Source: CAVSSX01 sp963730735 (lineage in GTDB: Bacteria; Actinomycetota; Acidimicrobiia; Acidimicrobiales; RAAP-2). Taken from it: 64,000 nucleotides of DNA. The translations under genes were made by a program, and so were the position numbers. This document shows positions 1 to 10,023 of this stretch, piece after piece. The notes under the pieces were generated by a model. That model was not told the origin of the DNA and made no database searches. It saw nothing but the letters and a program-made list of their open reading frames with translations. The stretch's first letter is position 1. Each line of letters starts with the position of its first letter. The DNA is taken from contig CAVSSX010000007.1 in assembly GCA_963730735.1 (NCBI GenBank), positions 496,001-560,000 of the forward strand, written 5' to 3'.

Positions 1-38
1 GACACCCGAGTCGCCCACGCCGCCCGGCCGGCGGACCG

Positions 39-383
39 ATGGTAGGCGAACAAAGGAGTGGTCCAGGCGCCGGGGGTACCGACGGTGGCGACGGTCGGAG
101 CTGGTCGGCTGGCCGACGTCAATCTGGCGCCGGACATGTCGCGCTGCCGGGCGGAGGGACGCTCCAAGAACTGGCCAATGGAGTGGCCGGTTGGGCACTC
201 GTGCTGGCGCTGGTCGCCCTGGTGATCGGGGCGGCGGCCTGGGCCCTCGGGGCCCATGCGCAGAACTACCAGCAGTCGATGGTGGGCGGCGGGCGGTCCT
301 CGTCTCGGGCTGGCCGCCCTCCTCTCGGGGCGGCCCCGGCCCTCATCAATTTCTTCTTCCACGCCGGCACCGGCCTCCACTGA
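39..383 (+). CDS. DUF6112-like small membrane protein of a conjugative T4SS (indels)
   Basis: Small hydrophobic protein that resembles the DUF6112 family found at the head of actinobacterial conjugation clusters, probably the VirB2/pilin-like position. A Gly-rich N-terminal part leads into GTLQELANGVAGWALV, a first membrane segment at about residues 50-70, the family-like sequence AWALGAHAQNYQQ, and a second hydrophobic segment ending in ALINFFFHAG. Between about 285 and 335 the reading frame changes three times and returns: the expected RRAVLVSG and LAALL blocks lie in the other two frames. The single open frame therefore mistranslates about 15 residues. The start at 39 is uncertain. The next genes on the same strand are T4SS components, which supports the assignment. 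The role itself is inferred from context. Confidence 0.55.
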   Translation: MVGEQRSGPGAGGTDGGDGRSWSAGRRQSGAGHVALPGGGTLQELANGVAGWALVLALVALVIGAAAWALGAHAQNYQQSMVGGGRSSSRAGRPPLGAAPALINFFFHAGTGLH

Positions 384-398
384 CCGTCGCCCGGACCG

Positions 399-1800
399 AT
401 GACGCCAGCCCTGGCCCCGGACGCCCGGATCGACGCGCTGAACCCGCTCTGCCAAGCGGTCAGCGCCGGGTCGTCGGGGGCCGACGCGGGGCGAGCGCCA
501 TCCTCACGGCGATGGCGTCGTGGGTGGTCTCGGGCGCCGCCTGGCTCCTCGACCAGCTCGGCGGGGCGCCGGCCAGTTCGACGATGATCGACGTGTCGGC
601 GTCGTGGTCGACCACCCACTACCAGGTGATGGCGGTCATCGCCGGGGCCGCCGCCGCTCCGCTCCTCCTCGGAGCGATGCTCCAGGCGATCTATCGCCAG
701 AGCACCGAGCACCTGGTGCGGGCCGCCCTCGCGCATCTTCCGCTGGCGTTCCTTCTGTCCGGCGACGCGTCGTACTGGTCCGCCTGTCACTGGCCGCCAC
801 CGACGCCCTCTGCGCCACGGTGTCGCCGGCAACGGCGCCGACCTGGAGATGGCCCGGTCCGGTCTGGCGACCACGCTCCGTGGGGCAGGTCGCACCGGGG
901 ACGAGGGCGCGCCGTCCTTCGTCGTCCTGCTGACCGGCCTGCTGGTGGCGGTCGGCGTGGTCCCGTGGGGATCGAGTCGGTCGTCCGGCGGCGCGGTCGA
1001 CGTCACGGTCCTCTTCCTGCCGTTGGCCTCCGGAGCCTGGGCTGCCCGGCGATCGCCGACTGGTGCCGGCGCCGGGTCGACACGCTGGCGGCGCTGGTGC
1101 TCTCCAAGTTCGTGATCGTGGCCATCCTGTCCCTGGCGACTGGGGCCATCGACTCGTCCGGTGGCTTTGCGACGGTGCTCTCTGGGGTGGCGCTGCTCAT
1201 CGTGGCGGCGTCCACCCCTTCACCCTGCTCCGCCTGATCCGATGATCGAGGGCGGAGCGGTGCAGCAGTCGGAGGGGGCCCGGCACCGGGTCCAGCAGTC
1301 GTTCGGGTCCTGCCGCGCTGGCGGCGAGCGCCGCCCTCCTGCACCGAACGGCACCGCTGCCGTCCACGGTCGGCACGGGATGCCGATGCGTTCGAGGGAC
1401 CCGGAGCGGAGGTCCCGCCGGCGCTCGGCGGAGCCGAGGGGCGACCCGGCGGGGGATCCTCGCACCAGTCGGGCGCATCGTCGTCCGCCAGCGGCGAGGC
1501 GCCGGCGGCCACGCCCGGGGCCATCCCGGAGCGGCGGGACCACCGGCGAGCAACGCCGCCTTCGAACGGGCGATGGCGGAGGGCCGACCGCGTCGGTGGA
1601 CGTGGTCCTCGACCGGCGTCCGGCGAGCCGTCAGGTGATCCGGCCCGTCCGGAGACGAACCGTCACCGGCCTTCCTGCCGACGAGCGGCGGCCTCTCCCT
1701 GGGTCACCACGTCCTGGCTCGGGACTCGGCCGGGCCGGTGCTGCGATGGGCGCCGGGTCCGACGATCGGCCCGCAGCGCACGGCGGCGATCCGGACGAGA
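399..1800 (+). pseudogene. TrbL/VirB6-like conjugal transfer membrane protein, frameshifted
   Basis: A polytopic membrane protein of the TrbL/VirB6 type, which would form the inner-membrane channel of a mating apparatus. Fragments are spread over three frames: MASWVVSGAAWLLDQLGG from 512, then HYQVMAVIAG and LLLGAMLQAIYRQ, then (other frames) LTGLLVAVGVV, VLFLPLAS, SKFVIVAILSLATGAI and PFTLLRLI at about 1220-1240, followed by GARHRVQQ. The order of these blocks matches actinobacterial TrbL-like proteins. The C-terminal part is low-complexity and hard to bound; it probably runs to about 1800, just before the next gene. At least five frame changes are needed, so it is either decayed or, more likely, badly base-called. 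Coordinates are approximate. Confidence 0.5.
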
Positions 1801-1815
1801 GTGACGGTGCGGGCC

Positions 1816-3228
1816 ATGGATGGCATCGCGCGACCGGTCGGGCCACTTGAGCGGCGTGGGTGCGCCCCGGATGGCGCGGCGGCCAGATCGCCTCAGCGAC
1901 GGCGGGCGTCCTGGTGGCCGTGTCCGCGTGGCGTTCTTGGCCGACCATCCCGGGCGTCGTCCTCTCGGTGGTCGCCGACGCCGCCGCCCGGCGTTCGCCG
2001 TGTGGCGAGTGGCCGCAGCGGCGAGGAGCGGCCCCGACCGTCGGCCGGTGGGCGGTCGTGGCGGACGTCGGACCCGCCGTCCGCCCAACCGGGGCTCGGG
2101 GTATCGGCCCGACCTCCCGTGCGGCGGCCCCGGCCCCCGGGCCGCTCGCCGGCGTTCGACTCTCGGCGGTGACCGGCATCGATGACCGCCGTCGGTCTCG
2201 TGCACGAGACGGCGTGCCCGGACCTACTCGGCGGTGTTGCGGGTCGGCGGCCACAGTTTCGCCCTGCCGGCGGGTGACGAGAAGGAACGCCGGGCGTCGG
2301 GTGGGCGGCGCGCTGTCGTCTGCCCGCCAGGGATCGGTGGTGCATCGTCTCCATGGGTCTTCATCTCCGTGCCGGACGATGGCCGGGCCGTGGCGGCTAC
2401 GCCGCTGACCGGGCCGTGCCCCCGCCGACTCGCCGGTCCGGCGCTCCGACGTGGCGTTGCTCGCCGAGTCGGGGGCGGCGACCTCTCGTCATCAGGCCGG
2501 TGGTCTTGCAGGTCCGGGTGGGCGGCGCCGCCGCCCGGTCGATCCGGGCGGCCGGCGGCGGCGATCGGGGGGCGGTGCCGTCCTCCTGCGGGAAGTAGCC
2601 CTGCTCCTCCAACGCCTGGGCGAGCGACATGTTCGTCGAGGAGGTCCTGGGACCTCGGTCGTGGCGGCCGAGCTCGGGGCCGACGAACCGTCGCCCACCG
2701 GCGGGGAAGGCGGGGGGGCCTCGCCGCTGGCCACGAGCGAGGAGTGGGGCCGGGTGCGGACCGACGGGACCTGGCACGCCACCTACTGGGTGGCGGAGTG
2801 GCCCCGGGTCCACGTCGGGCCGGAGTTCCTCGGCCCCCTCCTGCTCGGTCCCGTCCGTCGCTCGGTCAGCCTGGTGATGGCACCGATCCCTCCGGCCGAG
2901 GCCACCCGGTCCGGTGGAGCAGGCCCTGCACGGCCGACCTGGCTGATGCCGAGCTGCGTCGGCGTGGGGGGCTTCTTGGCCACGGCCCGACGCGGCTCGC
3001 GAGGCCGAGACCGTCGTGCGGCGGGAGTCCGAGCTGGCGGACGGTCACGCCACCTACCGCTACTCGGGCTACGTCACGGTGACGGCGGCCACCCCGGACC
3101 TGCTCGACGACGCCTGTGCCGCCACCGAGCAGGCCGCCGGTCAGTGCCGGCTGGAGTTGCGCCGGCTCTACGGGGACCAGCTCCGTGCGCTCACCTGCAC
3201 GTTGCCGCTCGGGCGGGGGCTGACCTGA
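1816..3228 (+). pseudogene. SCO6880-family T4SS protein, frameshifted
   Basis: Resembles the SCO6880 family, a conserved component that precedes VirB4 in actinobacterial conjugation loci and begins with two membrane segments. A plausible ATG at 1816 gives MDGIARPVGPLERRG; the PLERRG block is family-typical. Later recognisable blocks in alternating frames are EKERR near 2285, VPDDGRAVA near 2370, SIRAAGGGDRGA near 2545, LLREVAL near 2590, TDGTWHATYWVAEWPR near 2765-2805, LRRRGGFLATARR, ESELADGHATYRYSGYVTVT near 3035 and LELRRLYGDQ at 3160-3180, ending in LPLGRGLT with TGA at 3226-3228. Only the last stretch from about 3016 is in one clean frame. The gene is nearly full length but has many indels. 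The VirB4 gene starts 2 bases after the stop. Confidence 0.6.
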
Positions 3229-3230
3229 CC

Positions 3231-4520
3231 GTGACCCGATCGACGGCCACGCCGAGGTTGCCCGCCCACGAGGTGACTACCCGGCATCTCTGCGCCGCGT
3301 ACCCGCTCCTCACTGAAGCGGGCCTGGGCCCCGCGGCGTGCTGGTGGGTCAGGACCTCCTGGGTGGGACTTCGTGCACGATCCATTCGAGCTGTACGCCG
3401 CCGGCGTGGTCTCCAATCCCAACATGGTGGTGATCGGCCAGATCGGTCGGGGAAAGAGCGCCTTCGTCAAGACGTACCTGTGGCGCCAATCGGTACTGGG
3501 ACGCCGAGCATGGGTGGTCGATCCGAAGGGGGAGTACTCGCTCTGGCGGCGGCGTGGGGCGGCCGTCCGGTAGCGCTGCGCCCCGGCGGACCCGTCCGGC
3601 TCAACCCGCTGGATCCGGGACCGGACGCGCCAGGACCATGGCCTGGCACGCTGTCCCGGGCCCACCGGCCTGTGCTCGCCCTCTGCCAGCCGGCGCCAGA
3701 GCTCCTGGCGTCCTTGGCCATGGCGTGTCTCGGCCCCGCTGCTGCCACGTGAGCGGGCGGCGCTCGATCTGGCCCTCGGCGACGCCTGTGTCCGCTCGCC
3801 GGTTCCCACGCTGCCGCTGGTGGTCGACGCACTGCTGGGCCCGTCCGACGAGAGTGCCCGGGCGATCCGGACCGATCGTCACACCCTCCTCGAGGACGGC
3901 CGCGATGTGGCGCTCGATTCGCCGTCTCGTGACGGCGACCTTCGAGGGATGTTCGACGGGCCGACGACCGGGACTCGACCTCACGGGCCCGTTCGTCGTG
4001 CTCGACCTCTCCGCCCTCTACAACTCGCCGGCGCTCGGCGTGCTCATGGTCTGTGCCACCGCCTGGCTCCAGGCCGCTCTGGCCCGGACGCGGCGGCGGG
4101 GCGCCGGCGGTCGGGTCCTGGTGGTGGTGGACGAGGCGTGGGCGGTCCTGGCCAACCTGGCCGTGGCCCGGTGGCTGCAGTCGTCGTGGAAGCTGTCTCG
4201 CGCCTACGGGGTGGCGAACATGGCGGTGCTCCATCGTTTGTCGGATCTGGCGGCCGGTGGGCGGCCGGTCCGAGCAGGTCGGTCTGGCCAGCGGCCTTCT
4301 GGCCGACTCCGAGACGCGGGTGGTCTACGCCCAGGCGCCCGGTGAGGTGAAGGCCGCCGGCCCACTCCTCGGATTTCCGAGACCGAGGCCGAGTTGGTTC
4401 CCGTCCTGCGGCGTGGTGTCGCCCTGTGGAAGGTAGGGCGCCGGTCGTTTCTGGTCCAGCACGTGTTGAGCCCCGAGCGCCAGCTCGTCGATACCGACGC
4501 GGCGATGACGGGTCGAAGGT
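3231..4520 (+). pseudogene. VirB4-like conjugation ATPase, frameshifted
   Basis: T4SS motor ATPase of the VirB4/TraC type, which powers pilus or channel assembly at the inner membrane. GTG at 3231 follows the preceding stop closely. Walker A is visible as GQIGRGKSAF at about 3435-3465, followed by VDPKGEYSL; Walker B is VLVVVDEAWAVL at about 4115-4150, followed by LSRAYGVANMAVLHRLSDL and later LLADSETRVVYAQAPGE. The final block RRSFLVQHVLSPE is typical of the C-terminus. At least four frame changes separate these blocks (for example near 3345, 3560, 3740 and 4255-4380). All catalytic motifs are intact at DNA level, which argues for base-calling errors over loss of function. The 3' end is approximate. 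Confidence 0.65.
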
Positions 4521-5990
4521 GCTACCTCCGGGGCTCGGCCTGGACGGCGACTGCTGGCAACGGTCCTGGAGGCCCTCGCCTGGGTCGGCGGGCGAAGGGG
4601 CCGTGGTCGGGCCCTCGCCGGGCGCCAGGGACCGGCGGGTGGAGCGCCCCCTCGCATCGCCAGCCGGGGGGGGCCCGTGGGCCGACCGTCTGATCTCCGG
4701 CCCCTGGTGGTGACGGGTCGGGCGCCCGGACGGCTGTTCCTGGGGGTCACCGCCGGACCCGGGCGCCGCTCCCGGCGGCTGCCGTAGGCCGCCGAGCCGG
4801 CGCAGTCGCTGGCCGTCGTCGGGCCCACCCAGAGCGGCAAGACCGCGGCTGGCCATGCCGGCGATCCTGGGATGGAACGGGCCGTGCTGGCCGCCAGTGT
4901 GAAGGGGGATCTCGCTCAGCACCTTGGGGTGGCGCAAGCGGTGCGGCCGGGTGTGGTGCGTCGACCCTGCCGGGACGACGGGGTTGGCGGCCAGCCGGTG
5001 GTCACCGCTTCCCGCCGCCCGGACGTGGGCCGGTGCCCGCAGGGCAGCCGCGGATCTCACGGCCACGAGTCGAGCCGACACCACCACCGCCGACGGGGAG
5101 TTCTGGACTCACGGCGGCCAAGCTGCTGGCCCCCCTTCTCTTCGCCGCCGCGCTCGGGGCGCACCATGGCCGACGTGGTCCGGTGGGTGGACACGCAGGA
5201 GATCGACGAGGTGGCGGACGCTCTCGACCGTGCGGGCTCACCGGAGGCGCTGCAGGCGGCGAGGGCAACGTGGCTGCGCGAGGAGCGGCAACGGGAGCGG
5301 TGTACACGACCGCCGAGTCCGTCCTCGAGCCGTTCTCTGATGGCACCGGGGGCACTCCGCGGGACCCCCAGTCGACGTCGAGGCGTTTCTCGACGGCCCC
5401 AACACCCTCTACCTCTGCGCGCCGGCACATGACCAGCGCCGCCTGCGGGCGCTGTTCACGCGGCCGTCAAGGCGATGATGCCGCGTTCGCCCGTTCGGCT
5501 CTCGGGGGGCCGCTCGTCGGCGCTCCTGGTCGTCCTGGACGAGGCGGCGAATATCGCACCGCTGCCCGAGTTGGACGGCCTGGCGGCGACCTGCGCCGGG
5601 CACGGCGTCCAGTTGGTCACGGTCTGGCAGGACCTGGCCCAGGTGCGGGCCCGTTACGGAGAGCGGGCGGCGACGGTCGTCAACAACCATCGGGCCAAGC
5701 TGTTCCTCCCCGGGATTGCCGACCCGGCGACCCTCGAACTGGCCAGCCAGCTGGCGGGGGAGGAGGAGCTCGTGCTGCGGTCGGTCACCACCGGGCCTTC
5801 CGGCGAGCGGAGTATATCACCCTTTTTACGCCCCTGTGCGTCGTTTGCTCTGCTGCCACCAGACGCTCTCCGGCGGATGGCACCGGGCACCGGAGTCCTC
5901 CTCTACGGGGCGCTCCCTCCGGTCCTGGTCTGGCAATGCAGCCGTGGTGGGGCGATCCAGCGCTGGCAGCCCGGGGGGGGGACGGGTCTG
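4520..5990 (+). pseudogene. VirD4/TraG-like type IV coupling protein, frameshifted
   Basis: Coupling ATPase that would dock the relaxase-DNA complex to the T4SS channel. Readable blocks: SLAVVGPTQSGKT (Walker A) at about 4810-4845, ASVKGDLAQH near 4895, FAAALG and MADVVRWVDTQEIDEVADAL near 5165-5225, then a clean frame from 5475 with SSALLVVLDEAANIAPLPEL (Walker B) and TVWQDLAQVRARYG, NNHRAKLFLPGI and ELASQLAGEE, characteristic of the TraG/TraM-recognition region. The protein ends near GVLLYGALPPVLV at about 5930 with a frame change after it. The N-terminal membrane anchor region (4520-4740) is scrambled by indels. No relaxase or integrase is seen in the window, so the element extends leftward or is a remnant. 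Confidence 0.65.
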
Positions 5991-6206
5991 GTGGGGGGTG
6001 TGGGTCGGGGCGCCTGGGTTCGGTGGGTCTCCAGCCTGGGTCGCTGAACCCCGGGCCTTCCTTGTCTCACTGGTCGCAACCGTCCAATCTGGGCTGCCGC
6101 CGGATATTCCCCTTGCGGAATTACCATCGTGCTCCCGGGGCGTGTCTGGGACCGGGCCGCCCCGGTCCACGCTCGGCCGGTTTCGGGCGACGAGCGAGGA
6201 GATCCG

Positions 6207-7167
6207 ATGAGCGCCGATACAGCGGCAGGTCCGGCTGAAGTCCCGGGTGAGGGAGCGGCGAACGGTGCTCCGGCGCGGCCGGCAGCCAAGAAGGCGACGT
6301 CGACCAACGGAAACGCACCGGACTCGGCGCACTGCGACCTCCAGCACGCCCCGGGCTCGGAAGGCGGCGGCGCCCCGTGCCACCTCCGCCGGCCCCCGTC
6401 GACGACCCGGCCCGCACACCCTGGCCATCGATATCGGCGGGACGGGCCTCAAGGCGAACGTCCTGGACCCGAAGGGGGTGGTGGTCGGTGACCGTGTCCG
6501 GGTCCCCACCGTGTATCCCCTGCCGCCGACGGGGGAGGAGCGGCTTGATCCGGTGCCTCTTGACCCGCATGGTGGCCTCACTGCCCGAGGCCGACCGGGT
6601 GTCGGCCGGTTTCCCGGAATGGTCCGCCAGGGCCGGGTCATGAGCGCGCCCCACTTCGTGACCACGAAGGGCCCGGGCTCCAAGGTGGACCCGAAGCTCG
6701 TGGCCTGGTACAACTTCGACCTGGCCACCGCCCTGTCCGACGCGCTGGGCAAGCCCACCAAAGTGGCGAACGACGCCGACGTCCAGGGTTCGGCCGTCGT
6801 CGGAGGCCACGGGTTCGAGCTGGTCTTCACGCTGGGCACGGGGATCGGCAGCGCCGTCTTCTGGAGGCCAGCTGCTGCCCCACCAGGAGCTCGCCCATCA
6901 GCCTTTCCGCAAGGGCGAGACCTACAACGAGCAACTGGGTGAGCGGCCCGCAAAAAGATCGGTAATAACCGGTGGAACAAGCGGGTGCGGGAGCCATCGC
7001 CAATGATGGGCCTGTTCTTCTACGACCACATCTACATCGGTGGGGGCGACGCCGCCCGGGTGAAACGCGAAGGTGGGTAACCTCGTCGACAACACCACGG
7101 TGGTGGACAACCCGCCGGGATCCTCGGTGGCATCAAGCTGTGGGACGCCCCCCAGCTCGGCGGCTAG
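6207..7167 (+). pseudogene. ppgK: Polyphosphate glucokinase, frameshifted
   Basis: Phosphorylates glucose to glucose-6-phosphate using polyphosphate (or ATP); ROK-family cytosolic enzyme typical of actinobacteria. ATG at 6207 has a GAGGAG upstream. An Ala/Pro/Lys-rich N-terminal extension of about 70 residues precedes TLAIDIGGTGLKANVLD (phosphate-binding) at about 6419. Then come VSAGFPG, SAPHFVTTKGPGSK, VANDADVQGSAVVGG and LVFTLGTGIGSAVF at 6820-6860, and in other frames KGETYNEQLGE, DHIYIGGGDAARVK and the C-terminal GILGGIKLWDAPQLGG with TAG at 7165-7167. At least five frame changes occur (near 6360, 6545, 6865, 6990 and 7075). All functional motifs are recoverable, so I expect an intact gene in the real genome. 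Confidence 0.8.
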
Positions 7168-7239
7168 GTCCGCCGACCCGGCCGGGCGGGTGCGGCGCTG
7201 GGGGTAGCCTCAGCGTCGCCGCAAGGTCGTGGAACGAAG

Positions 7240-8439
7240 GTGGGACTCGTGGACGCAGGGACCGGTCGAGCGGCGCTACGCCCTCTGGTCGTGCTGGTCA
7301 GCGCGGTGGTCCTGGTCGACACCTTGTTCTTCGAGGCGCTGACCCCGCTCCTCCCGCACTACGAGCACACCCTCGGGCTCTCCAAGACCCAGGTCGGCCT
7401 GCTGGTGGCGGCGTACCCGGCGGGGACGCTGATCGGGGCGCTGCCCGGTGGCGTGCTGGCGGCGAGGATCGGGGTGCGCAAGGTCATGCTCCTGGGCCTC
7501 GGGCTCATGAGCGTCTCGACGCTGGTCTTCGGCTTCTCCCACGCCATCGTCACCCTCGACACGGCCCGGTTCGTCCAGGGTCTCGCCGGGTCGTGCACGT
7601 GGGCCGGCGGCTTCGCCTGGCTGGCCGCCGTCGCCCCGTCGGACCGTCGGGGGGCGGTGTTCGGTTCGGCCTTCGCCGCCGCCGTGGGTGGGGCGCTGCT
7701 CGGGCCGGTGATGGGCACGCTGGCCACCGAGGTCGGGACGGGCCCGGTGTTCACCGCCCGCCGCGGGAGCCGGCCTCGTCCTACATGGCCCTCAGCTTCC
7801 TGCTGCCGGCCCCGCCTGGGGGGAGGGACAGGGTCTGCGAGAGGCCTTCCCTGTGGTCCGGGACCGCTGGGTCGCCGGCGGTCTATGGCTCACGTTGTTG
7901 GCCGGGCTGGCCCTCGGCGCCTTCGACGTGCTGGCGCCACTCCGCTGAACCGGCTGGGGGCGACCCCGGTGGTCATCGGGGCGGCGTTCGTCGGGGCGGC
8001 CGCCGTGGAGACGGTGCTCTCGCCCCTCATCGGCCGGCTGTCGGACCATCACGGCCGTCTGTTCACGGTCGAGCTCTCGTTGACGGCGGCGGTGGTCGTG
8101 GTCGTGCTGGCGCCGTGGGTGCAACCGGCGTGGGTCTTCGTGGTGGTGATCATCCTCGGCGCCCCGTCCTTCGGTACGCTGTTCGTGCCGGCGCTCGCCC
8201 TGACCAGCGACGGGGCCGAACGCCGGGGCCTCCACCAGGGGCTGGCCTTCGGCATCGGCAACCTCGTCTGGGCGGCCGGCCAAGCCATCGCCGCCGCCGG
8301 CAGCGGGGCCCTGGCCCAGGCCACGGCCGACGTCGTGCCCTATGCCCTCCTGGCGCTGGTGCTGGCCGTGACCCTGGTGGCGCTGCGGCCGGCCGGCCGG
8401 TCCCGGTTGAGCGGCCTCCCCCTCTGGCTGCCCGGCTGA
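7240..8439 (+). CDS. MFS transporter (12-TM, DHA1-like), internally frameshifted
   Basis: Major facilitator of about 400 residues, substrate unknown. The N-terminal half shows [20 protein letters not shown], the helix 2-3 loop motif [14 protein letters not shown], and [18 protein letters not shown]. The second half shows the repeat motif [11 protein letters not shown] and six further helices. The open frame is continuous from GTG at 7240 to TGA at 8437-8439. However, bases about 7755-7945 are mistranslated: GLVLHGLSLPAAGP and [21 protein letters not shown] lie in another frame, so two or more compensating indels are present there. The substrate could be a drug or a small metabolite; nothing nearby decides. 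It lies between ppgK and a tRNA gene, with a 72-base gap to ppgK. Confidence 0.7.
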   Translation: MGLVDAGTGRAALRPLVVLVSAVVLVDTLFFEALTPLLPHYEHTLGLSKTQVGLLVAAYPAGTLIGALPGGVLAARIGVRKVMLLGLGLMSVSTLVFGFSHAIVTLDTARFVQGLAGSCTWAGGFAWLAAVAPSDRRGAVFGSAFAAAVGGALLGPVMGTLATEVGTGPVFTARRGSRPRPTWPSASCCRPRLGGGTGSARGLPCGPGPLGRRRSMAHVVGRAGPRRLRRAGATPLNRLGATPVVIGAAFVGAAAVETVLSPLIGRLSDHHGRLFTVELSLTAAVVVVVLAPWVQPAWVFVVVIILGAPSFGTLFVPALALTSDGAERRGLHQGLAFGIGNLVWAAGQAIAAAGSGALAQATADVVPYALLALVLAVTLVALRPAGRSRLSGLPLWLPG

Positions 8440-8568
8440 GGTCCGACGAGCAAGTCCCAGGAGCGGACGTCGTTGGGGCTGTCGGCGACGGGCCGGGTAG
8501 AGTGGAGCGCCCGGAAGTTGTCGGCCACCCACGTCGGCGGCCGAGTTCGCCGGGCGAAAGCCACACCA

Positions 8569-8643
8569 GCGCTCGTAGCTCAACGGACTAGAGCATCTGA
8601 CTACGGATCAGAAGGTTGCGAGTGGATTCCCTCCGGCCGCGCT
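8569..8643 (+). tRNA. tRNA-Arg (ACG), damaged sequence
   Basis: Acceptor GCGCTCG, a D-arm with AGCTCAACGG, and an anticodon arm whose loop reads CTACGGA give anticodon ACG, the arginine isoacceptor whose A34 is edited to inosine by TadA (tadA is at 38.6-39.1 kb here). The D-loop has an extra base compared with usual forms, and the T-arm (8619-8636) does not pair properly and lacks the normal TTCGA loop. The surrounding 8 kb are full of indels, and ACG is essential for CGN decoding, so these defects look like consensus errors. Boundaries at the 3' side are approximate. Confidence 0.7.
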
Positions 8644-8726
8644 CGAGACGAGGAACAAGGCGGGGGAGGTTCCGACTGGCCCTCACGGAGCCGTGATCGG
8701 TCAGCGGTGACCCAGGCCGGCAGCCG

Positions 8727-9567
8727 TCAACGGTAGAGGTCGGCCACGGCGATGATGTCCCGGTCGCCGAAGCCGCGCTCGATCGCCGCCTCGTCGAGAT
8801 CGCGTACCGCCGGGCCAACCGGAGCTCGTGCCCCCCGGCCAAAGCCGTAACGATGGCCAGTCGAGCATCCTTGGCCGCCAGGACCGTCGTCCACCAGGTC
8901 GGGCCGGAACCGGCGACCAACGCATCAATCGGTTCATCAGTCCCGGGGCGACCATCGGGGAATCGCGAGCAGCTCGGAGAGCTGTTCGTCGCTGAGCCCG
9001 CCGGCCCGGGCCACGGTCAGGGATTCGGCCAGGGTGGCCAGGCCCGACAAGAGCAACAGGTTGACGGCGAGCTTCGCCGTCGACGCCTTCTCCGGGCGGT
9101 CGTAGCGCTTGACCGGTCCGCCCAGACTGTCGAGCAACGGCCGCAACCGGTCGACGGCCTCGGCGTCGCCTCCGGCCAGATAGGTGGCCTTGCCCGCCGC
9201 CACCGCCTGCGGGGCACCGAGGATGGGCAACGCGACGAAGCGGGCCGATCGGTGGGCGAGCTCGGCGCTCAATTTCGGTGAGATGGTCGGCGCGTAGGCG
9301 TAGACGCCCGACCCGATGTTCGCCAGGACGCCGTCGGTGCCGAGTGCCAGCTCCCGCACCGCGTCGTCATTGGCCAGGCAGCTGATGACGACGGGGGCGG
9401 TGGCGGCCGCCATCGCCGGGCTGTCCGCCTCTGTGGCCCCCGCCGCCACCAGTTCGCCCGCTCGGCCACCGGTCCGGTTCCCCACCGTCACGGCGTGCCC
9501 AGCCCTCTTGCAGACGAAGGGCGACGGCGTCTCCCATCCGTCCCAGTCCGAGTACGGCGATCCTCAT
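8727..9567 (-). pseudogene. NAD(P)-dependent beta-hydroxyacid dehydrogenase (6PGDH/HIBADH-like), frameshifted
   Basis: Cytosolic dehydrogenase of the 3-hydroxyisobutyrate / 6-phosphogluconate family. ATG at 9567 gives MRIAVLGLGRMGDAVALRL with the Rossmann GxGxxG. A middle frame carries VVISCLANDDAVRELALG, ILGAPQAVAAGKATYLAGGD, and STAKLAVNLLLLSGLATLAE with the catalytic lysine. After a frame change near 8945 the C-terminus reads LAAKDARLAIVTALA and, after another, LDEAAIERGFGDRDIIAVAD, ending in DLYR with TGA at 8727-8729. The recovered length of about 280 residues matches the family. Frame changes lie near 9480, 8945 and 8830. Substrate cannot be told from sequence. The neighbouring TfoX-like gene on the same strand is 46 bases upstream. 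Confidence 0.65.
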
Positions 9568-9612
9568 GGACGGTACCTCCGGTTCATGGCCGTCCGAGTC
9601 GGCGGCATGCCG

Positions 9613-9969
9613 TCAGTGCGTCGGCCGGTTCTTGGGCGGCAACGTGCGGGCGAACCCGACCCCACGGCGGACCCACGGCTCCAATTGGCGCTTGGTTCGG
9701 ACGTCGTCGGCACCGACTCGCAGCCATCCGTGCATGGTCCGTGCCCCCATGACGGCCGGTTCGGCCTTGGTCGATGCCGACGACCCGGCGGCATCTGGGG
9801 TGCCCACCCGGACCAGCACGCCTCCCTGGCCGCTGGCGGCGATGGCCAAGTGTGCCGTCGACGAGAAAGGACGGCCTCCGAACATCGCCTGTTCGCGAAT
9901 GCCGGCTTCCTGGGCGGTCAGCTCCCGGATCCGGTTGACGAGGTCGTCGTCGTAGGGCACCGGCCCCAC
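9613..9969 (-). CDS. TfoX/Sxy N-terminal domain-like protein
   Basis: 118-residue protein matching the stand-alone TfoX N-terminal domain family: PYDDDLVNRIRELTAQEAG at the start, REQAMFGGRPF, then GQGGVLVRV, ARTMHGWLRVGADDV and LEPWVRRGVGFARTLPPK. The family is widespread in actinobacteria, and its biochemical role is not established; the link to competence applies to gammaproteobacterial Sxy and should not be transferred. The start is either 9969 or a GTG at 9960 that gives VPYDDDL, closer to the usual family start. This is one of the few frames in the first 12 kb that is intact over its whole length. Confidence 0.7.
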   Translation of the reverse strand: MGPVPYDDDLVNRIRELTAQEAGIREQAMFGGRPFSSTAHLAIAASGQGGVLVRVGTPDAAGSSASTKAEPAVMGARTMHGWLRVGADDVRTKRQLEPWVRRGVGFARTLPPKNRPTH

Positions 9970-10023
9970 TGTACGGCCCGAGGGCGAGGTTGCCTTCGTC
10001 GGAACGTAGTGCGCCGACGGCAG

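Noticed and set aside
7240..8439. Intact MFS transporter because the frame is open end to end
   Set aside because: Residues from about 7755 to 7945 are non-hydrophobic and Arg-rich, whereas another frame there encodes good membrane helices; compensating indels hide the error.
8569..8643. tRNA-Arg as the attachment site of the conjugative element
   Set aside because: Ordinary chromosomal genes (ppgK, MFS) lie between the T4SS genes and the tRNA, and no integrase or repeated tRNA 3' end is visible.
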